Positions 27,846 to 36,914 of a stretch of DNA of 64,000 nt are shown piece by piece (positions within the stretch are counted from its first letter, which is position 1; each line of letters starts with the position of its first letter). The notes beneath the pieces were generated by a model. That model was not told the origin of the DNA and searched no databases. It was given only the letters and a program-made list of their open reading frames with translations. The DNA comes from Massilia aurea (lineage in GTDB: Bacteria > Pseudomonadota > Gammaproteobacteria > Burkholderiales > Burkholderiaceae_D): contig NZ_JANUGZ010000005.1 of assembly GCF_024753205.1 (NCBI RefSeq), forward strand, positions 248,001-312,000. Reading direction: 5' to 3'. The position numbers and the translations under genes are program-made.

Positions 27846-30800
27846 ATGATGTTCAAGCAGAAGCCGCTTGCCGCGGCCGTATCGATGGCCGTCTGGAGCC
27901 TTGCCACGTTGCCAGTGCTGGCGCAGGCGCAAGCGCAGGACCAGGAGACCCCAGCCGCAGTGCCGATGCAGACCGTGGAAGTGACGGGCATCCGCGCGTC
28001 GCTGGCCCGGTCGCTGGCGGTCAAGCGCGATGCGTCGGCCAACGTCGAGGTCATCACGGCCGAAGACGTCGGCAAGATGCCGGACAAGAACCTGGCCGAT
28101 TCGCTGCAGCGCCTGGCCGGCGTGGCGGTGCGCACCGACTATGACGAGGCAGAGAAGGTCTCGATGCGCGGCACCAATCCGGACATGTCGCTGATCATCT
28201 TCAATGGGCACGCCGTCAGCAGCGCCGACTGGTACGTGGCCGACCAGGGCTCGAGCTCGCGCTCGACCAGCTTGTCGCTGATGCCGTCGCACGTGCTGCA
28301 GCAGGCGGTGGTCTACAAGACATCGCAGGCCAATATTGTCGATGGCGGCCTGGCCGGCACCATCAACGTCTCCACGCGTAAACCCTTGTCGGCCAAGGAG
28401 AACCTGTCGGGCGTGATCAGCGTCGGCGCCAGCTACGCCGACCTGCCGGGGCGCTACGCGCCGGACATGAATGGCTCGGTCAACTGGAAGAACGAGGCCG
28501 GCACCTTCGGCGTGCTGGCCGCGCTGTTTGCCGAGAAGCGCTACGTGCGGCGCGATTCGGTCTCGCGTTTCGCCTACGGCACCAACAGCGGCTGGGATGT
28601 GATCAACAGCAGCACGATGAAAGGCATCACGGATGCATCGCTTGCCGGCACCGGCTACACGGCAGCAGACCTGAACGGTGTGCGCCTGCCGGGCTCGATG
28701 AGCTCGGAGTTCGTCGAATCCGTGCGCGACCGCAAGGGCGGCATGCTGTCGCTGCAGTTCAAGCCGAACCGCGATCTCGACGTGACGCTCACTGGCTTTC
28801 ATTCGTCGATGGATGCCGACAACCACGGCCGCCTGACATCGAGCGCCATCTACTCCATGCTGCTCGGGAAGAACGCGCCGCTGGGCAGTACCGTCGCCGC
28901 TGCCGCCAACACGAATTCGAACGGCCAGCAGGTATTTGCGCAGATCCGCAATCCGGTCATCGTCAACGAAACCACCGTCTACGGCAACCAGCTCAAGGTA
29001 CTGAAAGCCGCCGACATCGTGTTCCCGAACGGGACCACGCCGCAGTACGTCGGCAACTCGGAAGGCTTCTACCGCGACGGCGCCAAGGCCGAGAGCTCGT
29101 TCCTCGACCTGGACGCCAAGTACCGCGTCAACGATGACCTCACGATCAAGACGCTGCTCTCGACCACGCGCGGCGTGGGCACGACCGAACTCGATCAGGG
29201 CGTGACGCTGGCCCGCTACGGCACCGGCATTTCGTACGCGCTCGGCAACCTGCATGACGCGCCGTTCGTCGGGTACCAGAACGCCGGCGGCAACCAGCCC
29301 GGCCTGAACGCCGACGGCAGCGGCTACGCCGTCGTCGACCGCGCCGCCTCGGGCGTGCGCACCGTCGACAAGGAATGGAGTGCGCAATTGGACACCGAAT
29401 ACCGCGTCGACCGCGGCATCTTCCAGTCGCTGGAAAGCGGTGTGCGCTTCTCGGATCACAAGCGCACCAGCGCGCGCCGCGGCCCGGCGTTCCGCAATGG
29501 CATCACGTTCGACCCAGCCACGGGCCGCGTCATGTCCAATACGCCCACGCCAACCACCGGCTGGCAAGCGTTCCCCGGCGACTTCGGCAATGGCCTGGAC
29601 GGTCCGGCGGGCTGGGACAACACCGGCTTCACCTACACGCCGGAAGCGATCAAGGACTATATCGCGGGCAATACCAAGGTCACGAGCGACGCGTTCGAGC
29701 GCCGCGTAAGTTCCGAGATCGACATGCAGGAACGCCAGAGCGCCGCCTACCTGATGGCCAACCTGGAACGCGATCGCTGGTCGGGTAACGTCGGCGTGCG
29801 CTTCACGCGCACCGAAGTGAAAGCCAATATCGCCACGCCGATTCCGGTTGGCGCCTGCCGGCGCGTCGCACCGGGCCAGCCGCCTGTGACGTGCGCCGCG
29901 TATCCGGGCGCGATCACCGATGCCGGCGACGCGACCCCGTTCTACGACGGCACGCCATTCGATCCACTGGCCGGCGTCATTTACTACAAGACGCCAACCA
30001 AGCGCACCTTCGACAACTGGCTGCCAAGCCTGAACGTGCGCTACGACATGGGCAACGACATGCTGGCGCGCTTTGGCGTGAGTCGCACGATCGGCCGCCA
30101 GAACTACAACCTGCTGGGCAGCGGCTTCGGTACGCCGGGTTGCGATGCCAATGGCTGCCGCGTCACGGGGCCGAATCCGGATCTCGAACCGCAAACGGCC
30201 GACAACGTCGACCTGTCATGGTCGTGGTACTTCGCACCGCGCTCGATCGTCGCGCTGAGCGTGTTCCATTCGTCGATCAACGGCTATCCGAAAACGGGCG
30301 CGGTGGGCAGCACCACGATCGACCTGCAGGATCCGCGCGACCAGACCGTCAAGTCCTTCTTCATCAACACCGCCTCGCAGCAGGGCGCGAAGATCAACGG
30401 CATCGAGCTGCAGTACGAGCAGCCGTTCGGCCAGACCAACTTCGGCTTCACGTCGAACATCAGCCGCGCCAAGACGAAGGTCGACGATGGCCGGCCGATG
30501 GTGGGCGCATCCGAATGGACAGGCAACCTGGGCCTGTACTATGAAGACCGCAAGCTGTCGGCGCGTCTGGTCGCAAACTACCGCGGCGAGTACGTCAACA
30601 GCACGACCGCGCCGGCGCCAACGGCCAACAGCCAGGGCCTGACCGTGATCAACGGCGTGGCGATGCCAACCGCGCCAACGTACGCCGATGCAGTGACGAC
30701 GCTGGCGCTGTCGGCCAACTACTACTTCACCGACAACCTGGAGCTCGCGTTCAGCGCGACCAACCTGACCAACGCCAAGCGCGCGCAGTATCGCTACAGC

Positions 30801-30869
30801 GAAGAAGAGCAGCAGAAGCTCGACGTCAGCGGTCGTCAGTATTATCTGAACTTGCGCTACAAGTTCTGA
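27846..30869 (+). CDS. TonB-dependent outer-membrane receptor (TIGR01782-like)
   Basis: 1007 residues, preceded by a good ribosome site (AGGAGAGAG) before two ATG. A signal peptide (to about residue 27, ending LPVLAQAQAQ) is followed by a TonB box-like MQTVEVTG and a plug domain (about 45-165, with MRGTNPDMSLIIFNG). A long 22-strand barrel ends in a C-terminal aromatic (YLNLRYKF). The plug style matches the proteobacterial receptors that often import oligosaccharides or other large substrates rather than iron. No transport or hydrolase genes are adjacent, so the substrate is not known. Confidence 0.92.
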   Translation: MMFKQKPLAAAVSMAVWSLATLPVLAQAQAQDQETPAAVPMQTVEVTGIRASLARSLAVKRDASANVEVITAEDVGKMPDKNLADSLQRLAGVAVRTDYDEAEKVSMRGTNPDMSLIIFNGHAVSSADWYVADQGSSSRSTSLSLMPSHVLQQAVVYKTSQANIVDGGLAGTINVSTRKPLSAKENLSGVISVGASYADLPGRYAPDMNGSVNWKNEAGTFGVLAALFAEKRYVRRDSVSRFAYGTNSGWDVINSSTMKGITDASLAGTGYTAADLNGVRLPGSMSSEFVESVRDRKGGMLSLQFKPNRDLDVTLTGFHSSMDADNHGRLTSSAIYSMLLGKNAPLGSTVAAAANTNSNGQQVFAQIRNPVIVNETTVYGNQLKVLKAADIVFPNGTTPQYVGNSEGFYRDGAKAESSFLDLDAKYRVNDDLTIKTLLSTTRGVGTTELDQGVTLARYGTGISYALGNLHDAPFVGYQNAGGNQPGLNADGSGYAVVDRAASGVRTVDKEWSAQLDTEYRVDRGIFQSLESGVRFSDHKRTSARRGPAFRNGITFDPATGRVMSNTPTPTTGWQAFPGDFGNGLDGPAGWDNTGFTYTPEAIKDYIAGNTKVTSDAFERRVSSEIDMQERQSAAYLMANLERDRWSGNVGVRFTRTEVKANIATPIPVGACRRVAPGQPPVTCAAYPGAITDAGDATPFYDGTPFDPLAGVIYYKTPTKRTFDNWLPSLNVRYDMGNDMLARFGVSRTIGRQNYNLLGSGFGTPGCDANGCRVTGPNPDLEPQTADNVDLSWSWYFAPRSIVALSVFHSSINGYPKTGAVGSTTIDLQDPRDQTVKSFFINTASQQGAKINGIELQYEQPFGQTNFGFTSNISRAKTKVDDGRPMVGASEWTGNLGLYYEDRKLSARLVANYRGEYVNSTTAPAPTANSQGLTVINGVAMPTAPTYADAVTTLALSANYYFTDNLELAFSATNLTNAKRAQYRYSEEEQQKLDVSGRQYYLNLRYKF

Positions 30870-30891
30870 TTGCGGCATGACGCAAAAGGGA

Positions 30892-30913
30892 GGGGGGCTG
30901 CAGCCCCCTTTTT
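30892..30913 (+). terminator. Rho-independent terminator after the receptor gene
   Basis: GGGGGCTG meets CAGCCCCC back to back (30893-30908), folding with a tight loop, and is followed by five T. It sits 23 bases past the stop codon. Confidence 0.88.
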
Positions 30914-31142
30914 ACATGGGTATGTCGAACTCATCCGTATTGACGCCCAAAGTGTGCGGCATTTAACGGTGAATCCTTGGCGCAGCCGTTAAGATGCTCC
31001 TGTCTGAGTGAGGAACGCGCGAAGTAATTCGCAGCCATCCGACACCTCAACAGGTTAGCCGGTCGCCTCGAGGATCGGCACCAATTTCATGACCGGTGCG
31101 GGCCTCGTGGCTGCACCGGGCAGCAAGGAAGCGGAGGTTGCC

Positions 31143-31304
31143 ATGTACGATGTCAAGCATCCAGCCAAGCATCTGGTGCGCGAATATCTCGCGCGCCGCT
31201 CGCGCGATCCGAAGCCGCCACCGGCGCCAGAAGAAATCCGGCGCCAGCTTGGCTGGGCGACGTTGATCCCGGCGGCGCTCAAGATCGCCCCGACCGGCAA
31301 CTAG
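31143..31304 (+). CDS. Small basic hypothetical protein (53 aa)
   Basis: 53 residues from an ATG with GGAGG five bases upstream; an upstream in-frame ATG at 31089 lacks such a site. Basic and Pro-rich (VREYLARRSRDPKPPPAPEE), ending LIPAALKIAPTGN. No signal peptide. It is followed by another small basic gene. Function unknown. Confidence 0.6.
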   Translation: MYDVKHPAKHLVREYLARRSRDPKPPPAPEEIRRQLGWATLIPAALKIAPTGN

Positions 31305-31373
31305 CCTTCGCACACGTTTTCGCGTCGACGTCCTGTCAAGGACGCGGCGCATAGTTCAACCAAGGAGACCGTT

Positions 31374-31550
31374 ATGACCAAGAGAATCGGAAGCAAGCAC
31401 ATCGCTCAACATCGCGGCAAGGCAGAACGCATCGAGATCAAGCGCACCAACATCGCGCGTGAAGCCGTACGCCAGGCCGAAGCACGCGCCAAGTACCGCA
31501 ACGTGCCAAAAGGCCTGATCAAGCGCCAGGAAGCCGCCAGCGCTGCCTGA
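31374..31550 (+). CDS. Small highly basic protein (58 aa)
   Basis: 58 residues with a strong ribosome site (AAGGAG, 7 bases before ATG) and a clear terminator 21 bases after the stop, so it is a well-defined gene. About a third of residues are Lys/Arg/His (MTKRIGSKHIAQHRGKAERI...), mostly helical, and it ends in QEAASAA. Composition suggests binding to nucleic acid or ribosome, but no family is recognised. It may be co-transcribed with the 53-residue gene 69 bases upstream. Confidence 0.7.
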   Translation: MTKRIGSKHIAQHRGKAERIEIKRTNIAREAVRQAEARAKYRNVPKGLIKRQEAASAA

Positions 31551-31571
31551 TAGCTGCTGCGCTGCACATTG

Positions 31572-31598
31572 AACCCGCCTTTACGGCGGGTTTTTTTT
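31572..31598 (+). terminator. Rho-independent terminator
   Basis: AACCCGCC and GGCGGGTT arms with a 5-base loop, then a run of eight T in all. It ends the small basic gene. Confidence 0.92.
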
Positions 31599-31623
31599 CG
31601 CCTGTATGGTTATCAAGGGCGTC

Positions 31624-31661
31624 GATTCGCCGTTCACCGGTATGGATTCGCCATTCGCCGA
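31624..31661 (+). promoter_or_regulatory. Direct repeat upstream of the LiaF/LytTR operon
   Basis: GATTCGCCGTTCACCGG (31624-31640) and GATTCGCCATTCGCCGA (31645-31661) match at 14 of 17 positions with a 21-base period. LytTR regulators bind pairs of direct repeats two helical turns apart, and such a regulator is encoded at the end of this operon. Autoregulation is therefore a reasonable inference. Confidence 0.55.
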
Positions 31662-31730
31662 AAACTACTTTCCCCACTGTGCCGACCCTTGCTATCGTGA
31701 TTCCTATTCGTTCACAAGGAGGTCCGCACC

Positions 31731-32108
31731 ATGCAATCCGAAGAATCCTACCGCTGGCGCAAGCAAATCGTCTGGGGCTTGCTGCTCATCGTCGTCGGCG
31801 CCGTCGTGCTGCTCGATCGCCTGTACTACATCAACGCCGAAGACTACTGGCACTACGCGCCGCTGCTGCTGGTCGCTGTCGGTATCAGCCAGACCATCGG
31901 CTACCCGAGTCCCAAGGAATTCGGCAACGGCTTGTGGACGGTGTTTGCCGGCCTGTGGCTGTTTGCAGTACTCGAAAATGCCTTCGGCCTGACGTTCCGT
32001 AATAGCTGGCCGCTGTTCATCCTGATGTGGGGCATCAAGCTGGTGCTCGATCCATTCATCGCCCGTCGTTTCCTGAATAACCAGAAGGTGGGCCGCTATG
32101 AAAAATGA
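31731..32108 (+). CDS. DUF5668-type membrane protein
   Basis: 125 residues with four hydrophobic segments (about 11-29, 43-58, 66-84, 91-108). The repeated pattern of GLLLIVVGAVVLLDRL followed by WHYAPLLLVAVG is typical of the LiaF N-terminal-type (DUF5668) membrane domain. Its end overlaps the start of the LiaF-like gene by 11 bases. It probably acts with that protein to sense or shape the membrane state signalled to the LytS-type kinase downstream. Confidence 0.8.
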   Translation: MQSEESYRWRKQIVWGLLLIVVGAVVLLDRLYYINAEDYWHYAPLLLVAVGISQTIGYPSPKEFGNGLWTVFAGLWLFAVLENAFGLTFRNSWPLFILMWGIKLVLDPFIARRFLNNQKVGRYEK

Positions 32109-32823
32109 TCGCTTGCACAGGGGCGTGACGGGCCAGGTGGTGCTTGGTGTGCTGGTCATCGGCATGGGCCTCTTGTTCCTGCTCGATAACCTCGGCCTGG
32201 TGGACATGCATCGCGCGGTTTCCTTCTGGCCGATGCTGTTCGTGATCGTCGGCACGGTCAAGCTGTGCGACACACGCAGCCAGGGTGGCACGCTCCTTGG
32301 CGCTGCGCTGGTTGGCGTGGGCATCCTGATGATGCTCGACCGGCTCGACATCATCAACTTCAGCGTGCGCACCTTGTGGCCGCTGATCCTGATTGGCCTG
32401 GGCGGTTTTCTGGTTGCCAAGGCGCTGCGTAGCCGCGGCATGCCGGGCAGTGGCGTGGCCCATCATGGTGCCGGGATGCTCGATGATACGGGCAGCGGCG
32501 AGACCGTCGACATCACGGCGATCCTGGGCGGCTACGAGCGCCGCGTGACTACGCAGGATTTTCGCGGAGGTGAAATCACGGCGGTCATGGGCGGCTGCGA
32601 ACTCGATATGCGCGGCGCCTCGATCCGGGGCGAGGCGGTGATCAACGTGTTCGCGTTCTGGGGCGGCGTGACCATCAAGTGTCCGCCCGACTGGACCGTG
32701 ATCCTGCTTGGCACGCCGATCCTGGGCGGCTTCGAAGAAAAGACCATCGCGCCGCCCGATGGCAGCAAGCGCCTCGTCATTCGCGGCTACGCCATCATGG
32801 GCGGTGTGGAAATCCGCAACTGA
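32098..32823 (+). CDS. LiaF-like membrane protein
   Basis: 241 residues. Four hydrophobic segments in the first 115 residues repeat the DUF5668 pattern. A C-terminal soluble beta-helical domain (about 135-241) is built of GG-containing repeats (ILGGYERRV, VMGGCELDM, FWGGVTIKC, ILGGFEEKT, IMGGVEIRN). In Firmicutes LiaF restrains the envelope-stress kinase LiaS. Here the stop overlaps the start of a LytS-type kinase, which supports a parallel role (inference). Confidence 0.85.
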   Translation: MKNDRLHRGVTGQVVLGVLVIGMGLLFLLDNLGLVDMHRAVSFWPMLFVIVGTVKLCDTRSQGGTLLGAALVGVGILMMLDRLDIINFSVRTLWPLILIGLGGFLVAKALRSRGMPGSGVAHHGAGMLDDTGSGETVDITAILGGYERRVTTQDFRGGEITAVMGGCELDMRGASIRGEAVINVFAFWGGVTIKCPPDWTVILLGTPILGGFEEKTIAPPDGSKRLVIRGYAIMGGVEIRN

Positions 32824-33890
32824 TGGGCCGGATGTTCTGGGCGGGGCGCAGCGCCGCGCTGTACCTGGCGGCCTGGCTGATGCTGGGGCTGATGCTTGCG
32901 GGCCTGCTGAACGCGGCCACCGGCGCCGGCATCCCGGCCAGCCTGCTGTTCGCGCTGCCGCTGATGCTGGTGTATGCGAGCGTGTGCGGCTTTTCGAGCT
33001 ACTACCTGTGCCGCGCCTATCCGCTGGCAAGCAAGCCGCTGCGCTCGGTGCTGGTCGTGTTTTTTGTCACGGCTGCCAGCGCCGCCTTGCTGTGGTGCGC
33101 GGCGGCGGTGGCGTGGGCGGCATTGTGGCGCTGGCTGGCGCCATCGATGGGCGGCGTGCAGCTCTCGCCACCCGTCGCCGCGGTGATGTTTGGTGTCGGC
33201 GTGCTGCTGTACGGGATGACTGCGTGCGCGCATTATCTGGCGCTGGAGTTCGAGCGCGCGCGCCGGCTGGAAACGCGCGAACTCGAACTGAAGCTGCTCG
33301 CGCAGGACGCCGAACTGCGCATGCTGCGCACGCAGATCGATCCGCACTTCTTGTTCAACAGTCTCAATTCGATCAGCGCGCTCACCAGCATCGATGCCGA
33401 CGCCGCGCGCGACATGACCTTGCAGCTGGCCGGCTTCTTTCGCCATACGCTGGGACTCGAGGCGCACCGCAAGGTTCTGCTGTCGGACGAAGTCGAACTG
33501 ACGCAGCGCTTCCTGGCGATCGAGCAGGTGCGCTTCGGCCCGCGCCTGCTGTTCGCGTGCGAGATGGCAGATGACGCGGCGCGCTGTCTGCTGCCGCCGA
33601 TGATCCTGCAGCCGCTGGTCGAGAACGCGGTCAAGCACGGGATCGGCCAGCTGCCACAGGGCGGCGTGGTGCGCGTGCACGCGCTGCGCGCCGGCTCGCA
33701 ACTGAAGCTGCGGGTCGAGAACGACGTCGATCCGGAGGGCGGGCCGGCGGGCAAGGGCGGCGGCGTCGGCCTGGCGAACGTGCGCCAGCGCCTGCACGCC
33801 GCGTATGGCATCGACGCGAGCGTGCATGCGACGCGCGACGGCGCAAGGTTTCGGGTGGACCTGATCCTGCCCGCAGACATGGGAGACTGA
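32823..33890 (+). CDS. LytS/YehU-type sensor histidine kinase
   Basis: 355 residues from an ATG sharing a base with the previous stop (TGATG). Four membrane segments (about 8-30, 38-56, 75-98, 112-135) are followed by a short linker helix. The His_kinase domain has the phosphoacceptor His175 in DPHFLFNSLNSI, and the ATPase part has VENAVKHGI and GGGVGLANVRQRL. There is no separate extracytoplasmic sensor, so the membrane domain or the LiaF-like partners probably sense. It phosphorylates the response regulator encoded 4 bases downstream. Confidence 0.92.
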   Translation: MGRMFWAGRSAALYLAAWLMLGLMLAGLLNAATGAGIPASLLFALPLMLVYASVCGFSSYYLCRAYPLASKPLRSVLVVFFVTAASAALLWCAAAVAWAALWRWLAPSMGGVQLSPPVAAVMFGVGVLLYGMTACAHYLALEFERARRLETRELELKLLAQDAELRMLRTQIDPHFLFNSLNSISALTSIDADAARDMTLQLAGFFRHTLGLEAHRKVLLSDEVELTQRFLAIEQVRFGPRLLFACEMADDAARCLLPPMILQPLVENAVKHGIGQLPQGGVVRVHALRAGSQLKLRVENDVDPEGGPAGKGGGVGLANVRQRLHAAYGIDASVHATRDGARFRVDLILPADMGD

Positions 33891-33894
33891 CAGC

Positions 33895-34623
33895 ATGCGG
33901 GTTCTGATCGTGGACGATGAACACCTGGCGCGCGCCGTGCTGCGCGAGTACCTGACGACGCACGCGGACGTCGAGATCGTCGGCGAATGCGCGAACGGCT
34001 TCGAGGCAGTCAAGGCCATTGCGGAGCTCGACCCCGAACTGGTTTTCCTCGACATCCAGATGCCCAAGCTCGACGGCTTCGAGGTGGTCGAACTGGCCGG
34101 CAGCAAGCCGCATTACATCTTCGCGACCGCCTACGATCAGTTTGCGCTGCGGGCGTTCGAAGTGCATGCGATCGACTATCTGCTCAAGCCGTTTTCACGC
34201 GCACGCCTTGGCGAAGCGCTGGCGCAGGCACGCCTGCGCACGCCCCAGCCGGCGCAGATCGAAGCCGTGGTGAAGGAAGCAGCCGCGCGCCATACGCCGC
34301 TCGAACGCATTCTGATCCGCGACGGCGCGCGCGTGCACGTGGTGCCAACAGCGAGCGTGGATTACATCGAGGCGCAGGACGATTACGTCGCGGTCTGCGC
34401 GGACGGCAGGCAGTACCTCAAGCTTGGCAGCCTGGCCGAACTCGAGGCGCAGCTCGATCCCGCCATCTTCGTGCGCATCCACCGTTCGCACATCGTCAAC
34501 CTGGGCGCAATCGCGCGCATCGAACCGGTGAGCAAGGACAATCACTGCGCCGTGCTGAAAAGCGGCGTCAAGCTGCCCATCAGCCGCAGCGGCTACCAGC
34601 GTATCCGCGAACTGCTGGCATAG
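33895..34623 (+). CDS. LytTR-family response regulator
   Basis: 242 residues. The receiver domain (1-120) has the acidic pair at 7-8, phosphoacceptor Asp53 in LVFLDIQMP, Thr in FATAYD and Lys in YLLKPFS. The LytTR DNA-binding domain is about 140-240 (VDYIEAQDDYVAVCADGRQYL, RIHRSHIVNLGAI). It is the last gene of the four-gene operon. The 21-base-period direct repeat upstream of the operon is a plausible target. Confidence 0.93.
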   Translation: MRVLIVDDEHLARAVLREYLTTHADVEIVGECANGFEAVKAIAELDPELVFLDIQMPKLDGFEVVELAGSKPHYIFATAYDQFALRAFEVHAIDYLLKPFSRARLGEALAQARLRTPQPAQIEAVVKEAAARHTPLERILIRDGARVHVVPTASVDYIEAQDDYVAVCADGRQYLKLGSLAELEAQLDPAIFVRIHRSHIVNLGAIARIEPVSKDNHCAVLKSGVKLPISRSGYQRIRELLA

Positions 34624-34627
34624 GCGT

Positions 34628-36913
34628 TCAGCGCGAGTTGTGCGCGCCCAGTTCCCACCAGGCCGGCATCAACGCGCGGATGCCCGGCTGGGCGAAGCGG
34701 TCGTCGATCAGCCACACCACGCCGCGATCCTGCTCGGTGCGGATCACGCGGCCGGCCGCCTGCACCACTTTCTGGATGCCGGGGTACAGGTAGGTGTAGT
34801 CGTAGCCGGCGCCAAACAGCGTCTGCATCCGCTCGCGCAGTTGCTCGTTGACGGGATTGACCTGCGGCAGGCCGAGGGTGGCGACAAACGCACCGATCAG
34901 ACGCTCGCCCGGGAGGTCGACCCCTTCGCCGAACGCGCCGCCCAGCACCGCAAAGCCCACGCCGGCGCCACCGATCGCGAAGCGGTCGATGAAGCCCTGG
35001 CGCGCGGTCTCGCTCATGCGGCGTTCCTGGCGCCAGGCCGTCACGCCCGGATCCAATCGAGCCAGCGCGCCCGCTACCTGGTCCATGTAATCGAAGCTGC
35101 TGAAGAAGGCCAGGTAGTTGCCGGGACGTTCGTGGAACTGGCGGGCGATCAGTTCGGCGATCGGCTGCACCGACGCGGCGCGGGCCTGGTAGCGGGTCGA
35201 AATGCCTTTGGCGACATGCACGTCCAGCTGATTGGCCGTGAATGGCGAATCTACTTCGACCCAGGCCGTGTCGGCCGGCAGCCCGAGCGTGTCGGTGCAG
35301 TATTGCCAGGTGCCGAGCGTGCCCGAGAACAGCGTGCTCGAATGCGACGCGGCAAAGCGCGGGCCGAGAAACGGCGCCGGCACCACGTTGCGGATGCAGA
35401 TCGTCGAATCGCGCAAGGTAGGGCGGTCGGCGTCGCGCGACAGGTCCACCAGCGAGTGCGGCCCGAACGATTCGGCCAGGCGCGCAAATTGCAGCGCGTC
35501 GAAGTGGAAGCGCTGCAGGTCAGGGTCGAGCGGACCGGGGAAGGCGGCCAGGTGTTCGTTGATGGTGCTGGACGCATCCTGCAGCGCATCGACCAGTTTC
35601 GCAGGCATCGACTCGAGCAGCTGGTACGGCGCGGGCGCGCCCTTGTCGACATTGGTCCACGCGCGGCCGACCCGCTCGAGCGCTTTCTTGACCGCCGGTG
35701 GCGCGACGGCGCGGGCGGCACGCAGCAGCTCGCGGTCGATCTCGGCGCTGTACATCGAGCGCGCGCGGTTGACCAGGTTGTGGGCTTCGTCGACCAGCAC
35801 GCTGGCCTTCCAGCCGTTGGCCTGCGCCAGCGCGTACAGCATCGCACCGCCGTCGAAATAATAGTTGTAGTCGCCCACGATCATGTCGACCCAGCGCGTC
35901 ATCTCGCTGCCCAGGTAGTATGGGCAGACGTCGTGTTCGAGGGCGACGGTGCGCAGCGCTTCGCGGTCCAGCACCAGGACCTCGGCCGCAGCGGCGCGTG
36001 CGGCAGGCAGACGGTCATAGAAGCCGCGCGCCAGCGGGCATGCCTCGCCATGGCATGCTTTATCCGGATGCTCGCAGGCCTTGTCGCGCGCGGTCAGTTC
36101 CAGCACGCGCAGCGGAGTTGAAGTTGCCGAGCACAGTTTGGCCGCGCCATCGAGCGCCAGGCGCCGGCCCGGTGTCTTCGCGGCCAGGAAGAACACCTTG
36201 TCGATGCCTTGCTGCGGCATGGCTTTGAGCGTCGGGAACAGGCTGCCGACCGTCTTGCCGATACCGGTTGGCGCTTGCGCGAGCAGGCAGCGCCCGCTGG
36301 TGTTGGCGCGGTAGATGCTCTCGGCCAGGTGACGCTGGCCGGGCCGGAAGTCGGCGTGCGGAAAACGCAGGTGCGTCAGCGCGTCGTTGCGCGCGGCGCG
36401 GTGCGCGCTCTCCTGTGCTGCCCAGCTGGAGAAGCGTTCGCACAGGCCTGCAAAATGGGTCTGCAGCCACGCGCTGTCGCGCTGCTCGCGCAGCACGGTT
36501 TCGACGCCGCTGCCGATGTCGTAATAGACGAGGGCCAGGTTGACCGCATCCAGGCCGCGCTCCTGGCACAGCAGGTGGCCATACACGCGCACCTGCGCCC
36601 AGTGCAGGTGGCGGTGGTTGTCGGGGATGGACTCGGGGCGGCCGCGATGCGTTTTGATCTCTTCTATCAGGTTTTCGTTTTCGTCGTAGCCGTCGGCGCG
36701 GCCGCGCACGCGCAAGCCATTCCATTCGCCGGACAGCGGCAGCTCGGCGCGGTAGCCGTCGCCCCGGCGCGCGGCGACGACGGCGTGGCCGGCGATGCCT
36801 TCCTGGGCGCTGGGCGAGGGCGTGAAGCGCAGGTCGAGGTCACCGGCCTTGGCGGTGAACTCGCACAGCGCGCGCACGGCGATCGTGTAGGCGGGTTGCG
36901 TGGTACCGGTCAA
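34628..36913 (-). CDS. XPD/DinG-like DNA helicase with N-terminal PD-(D/E)XK-like region
   Basis: About 761 residues from a TTG 1 base after the upstream stop. An ATG at 36976 would overlap that gene by 62 bases and is less likely. Residues about 70-125 carry a nuclease-like pattern (VRGRADGYDENENLIEEIK and QVRVYGHLL), as in Cas4/RecB-type domains. The superfamily 2 helicase follows, with Walker A APTGIGKTVGS (about 235) and VDEAHNL. A cysteine cluster (CEHPDKACHGEACPLARG and a later VCPYY) fits the 4Fe-4S site of XPD helicases. It is encoded with a FAN1-like nuclease behind a LexA box, so a DNA-repair role is likely. Confidence 0.83.
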   Translation of the reverse strand: MTGTTQPAYTIAVRALCEFTAKAGDLDLRFTPSPSAQEGIAGHAVVAARRGDGYRAELPLSGEWNGLRVRGRADGYDENENLIEEIKTHRGRPESIPDNHRHLHWAQVRVYGHLLCQERGLDAVNLALVYYDIGSGVETVLREQRDSAWLQTHFAGLCERFSSWAAQESAHRAARNDALTHLRFPHADFRPGQRHLAESIYRANTSGRCLLAQAPTGIGKTVGSLFPTLKAMPQQGIDKVFFLAAKTPGRRLALDGAAKLCSATSTPLRVLELTARDKACEHPDKACHGEACPLARGFYDRLPAARAAAAEVLVLDREALRTVALEHDVCPYYLGSEMTRWVDMIVGDYNYYFDGGAMLYALAQANGWKASVLVDEAHNLVNRARSMYSAEIDRELLRAARAVAPPAVKKALERVGRAWTNVDKGAPAPYQLLESMPAKLVDALQDASSTINEHLAAFPGPLDPDLQRFHFDALQFARLAESFGPHSLVDLSRDADRPTLRDSTICIRNVVPAPFLGPRFAASHSSTLFSGTLGTWQYCTDTLGLPADTAWVEVDSPFTANQLDVHVAKGISTRYQARAASVQPIAELIARQFHERPGNYLAFFSSFDYMDQVAGALARLDPGVTAWRQERRMSETARQGFIDRFAIGGAGVGFAVLGGAFGEGVDLPGERLIGAFVATLGLPQVNPVNEQLRERMQTLFGAGYDYTYLYPGIQKVVQAAGRVIRTEQDRGVVWLIDDRFAQPGIRALMPAWWELGAHNSR

Positions 36914-36914
36914 A

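Noticed and set aside
27810..30194. 794-residue open frame on the minus strand
   Set aside because: It lies wholly antisense to the TonB-dependent receptor, is Arg/Ala/His-rich and has no motif or ribosome site; high GC leaves antisense frames open.
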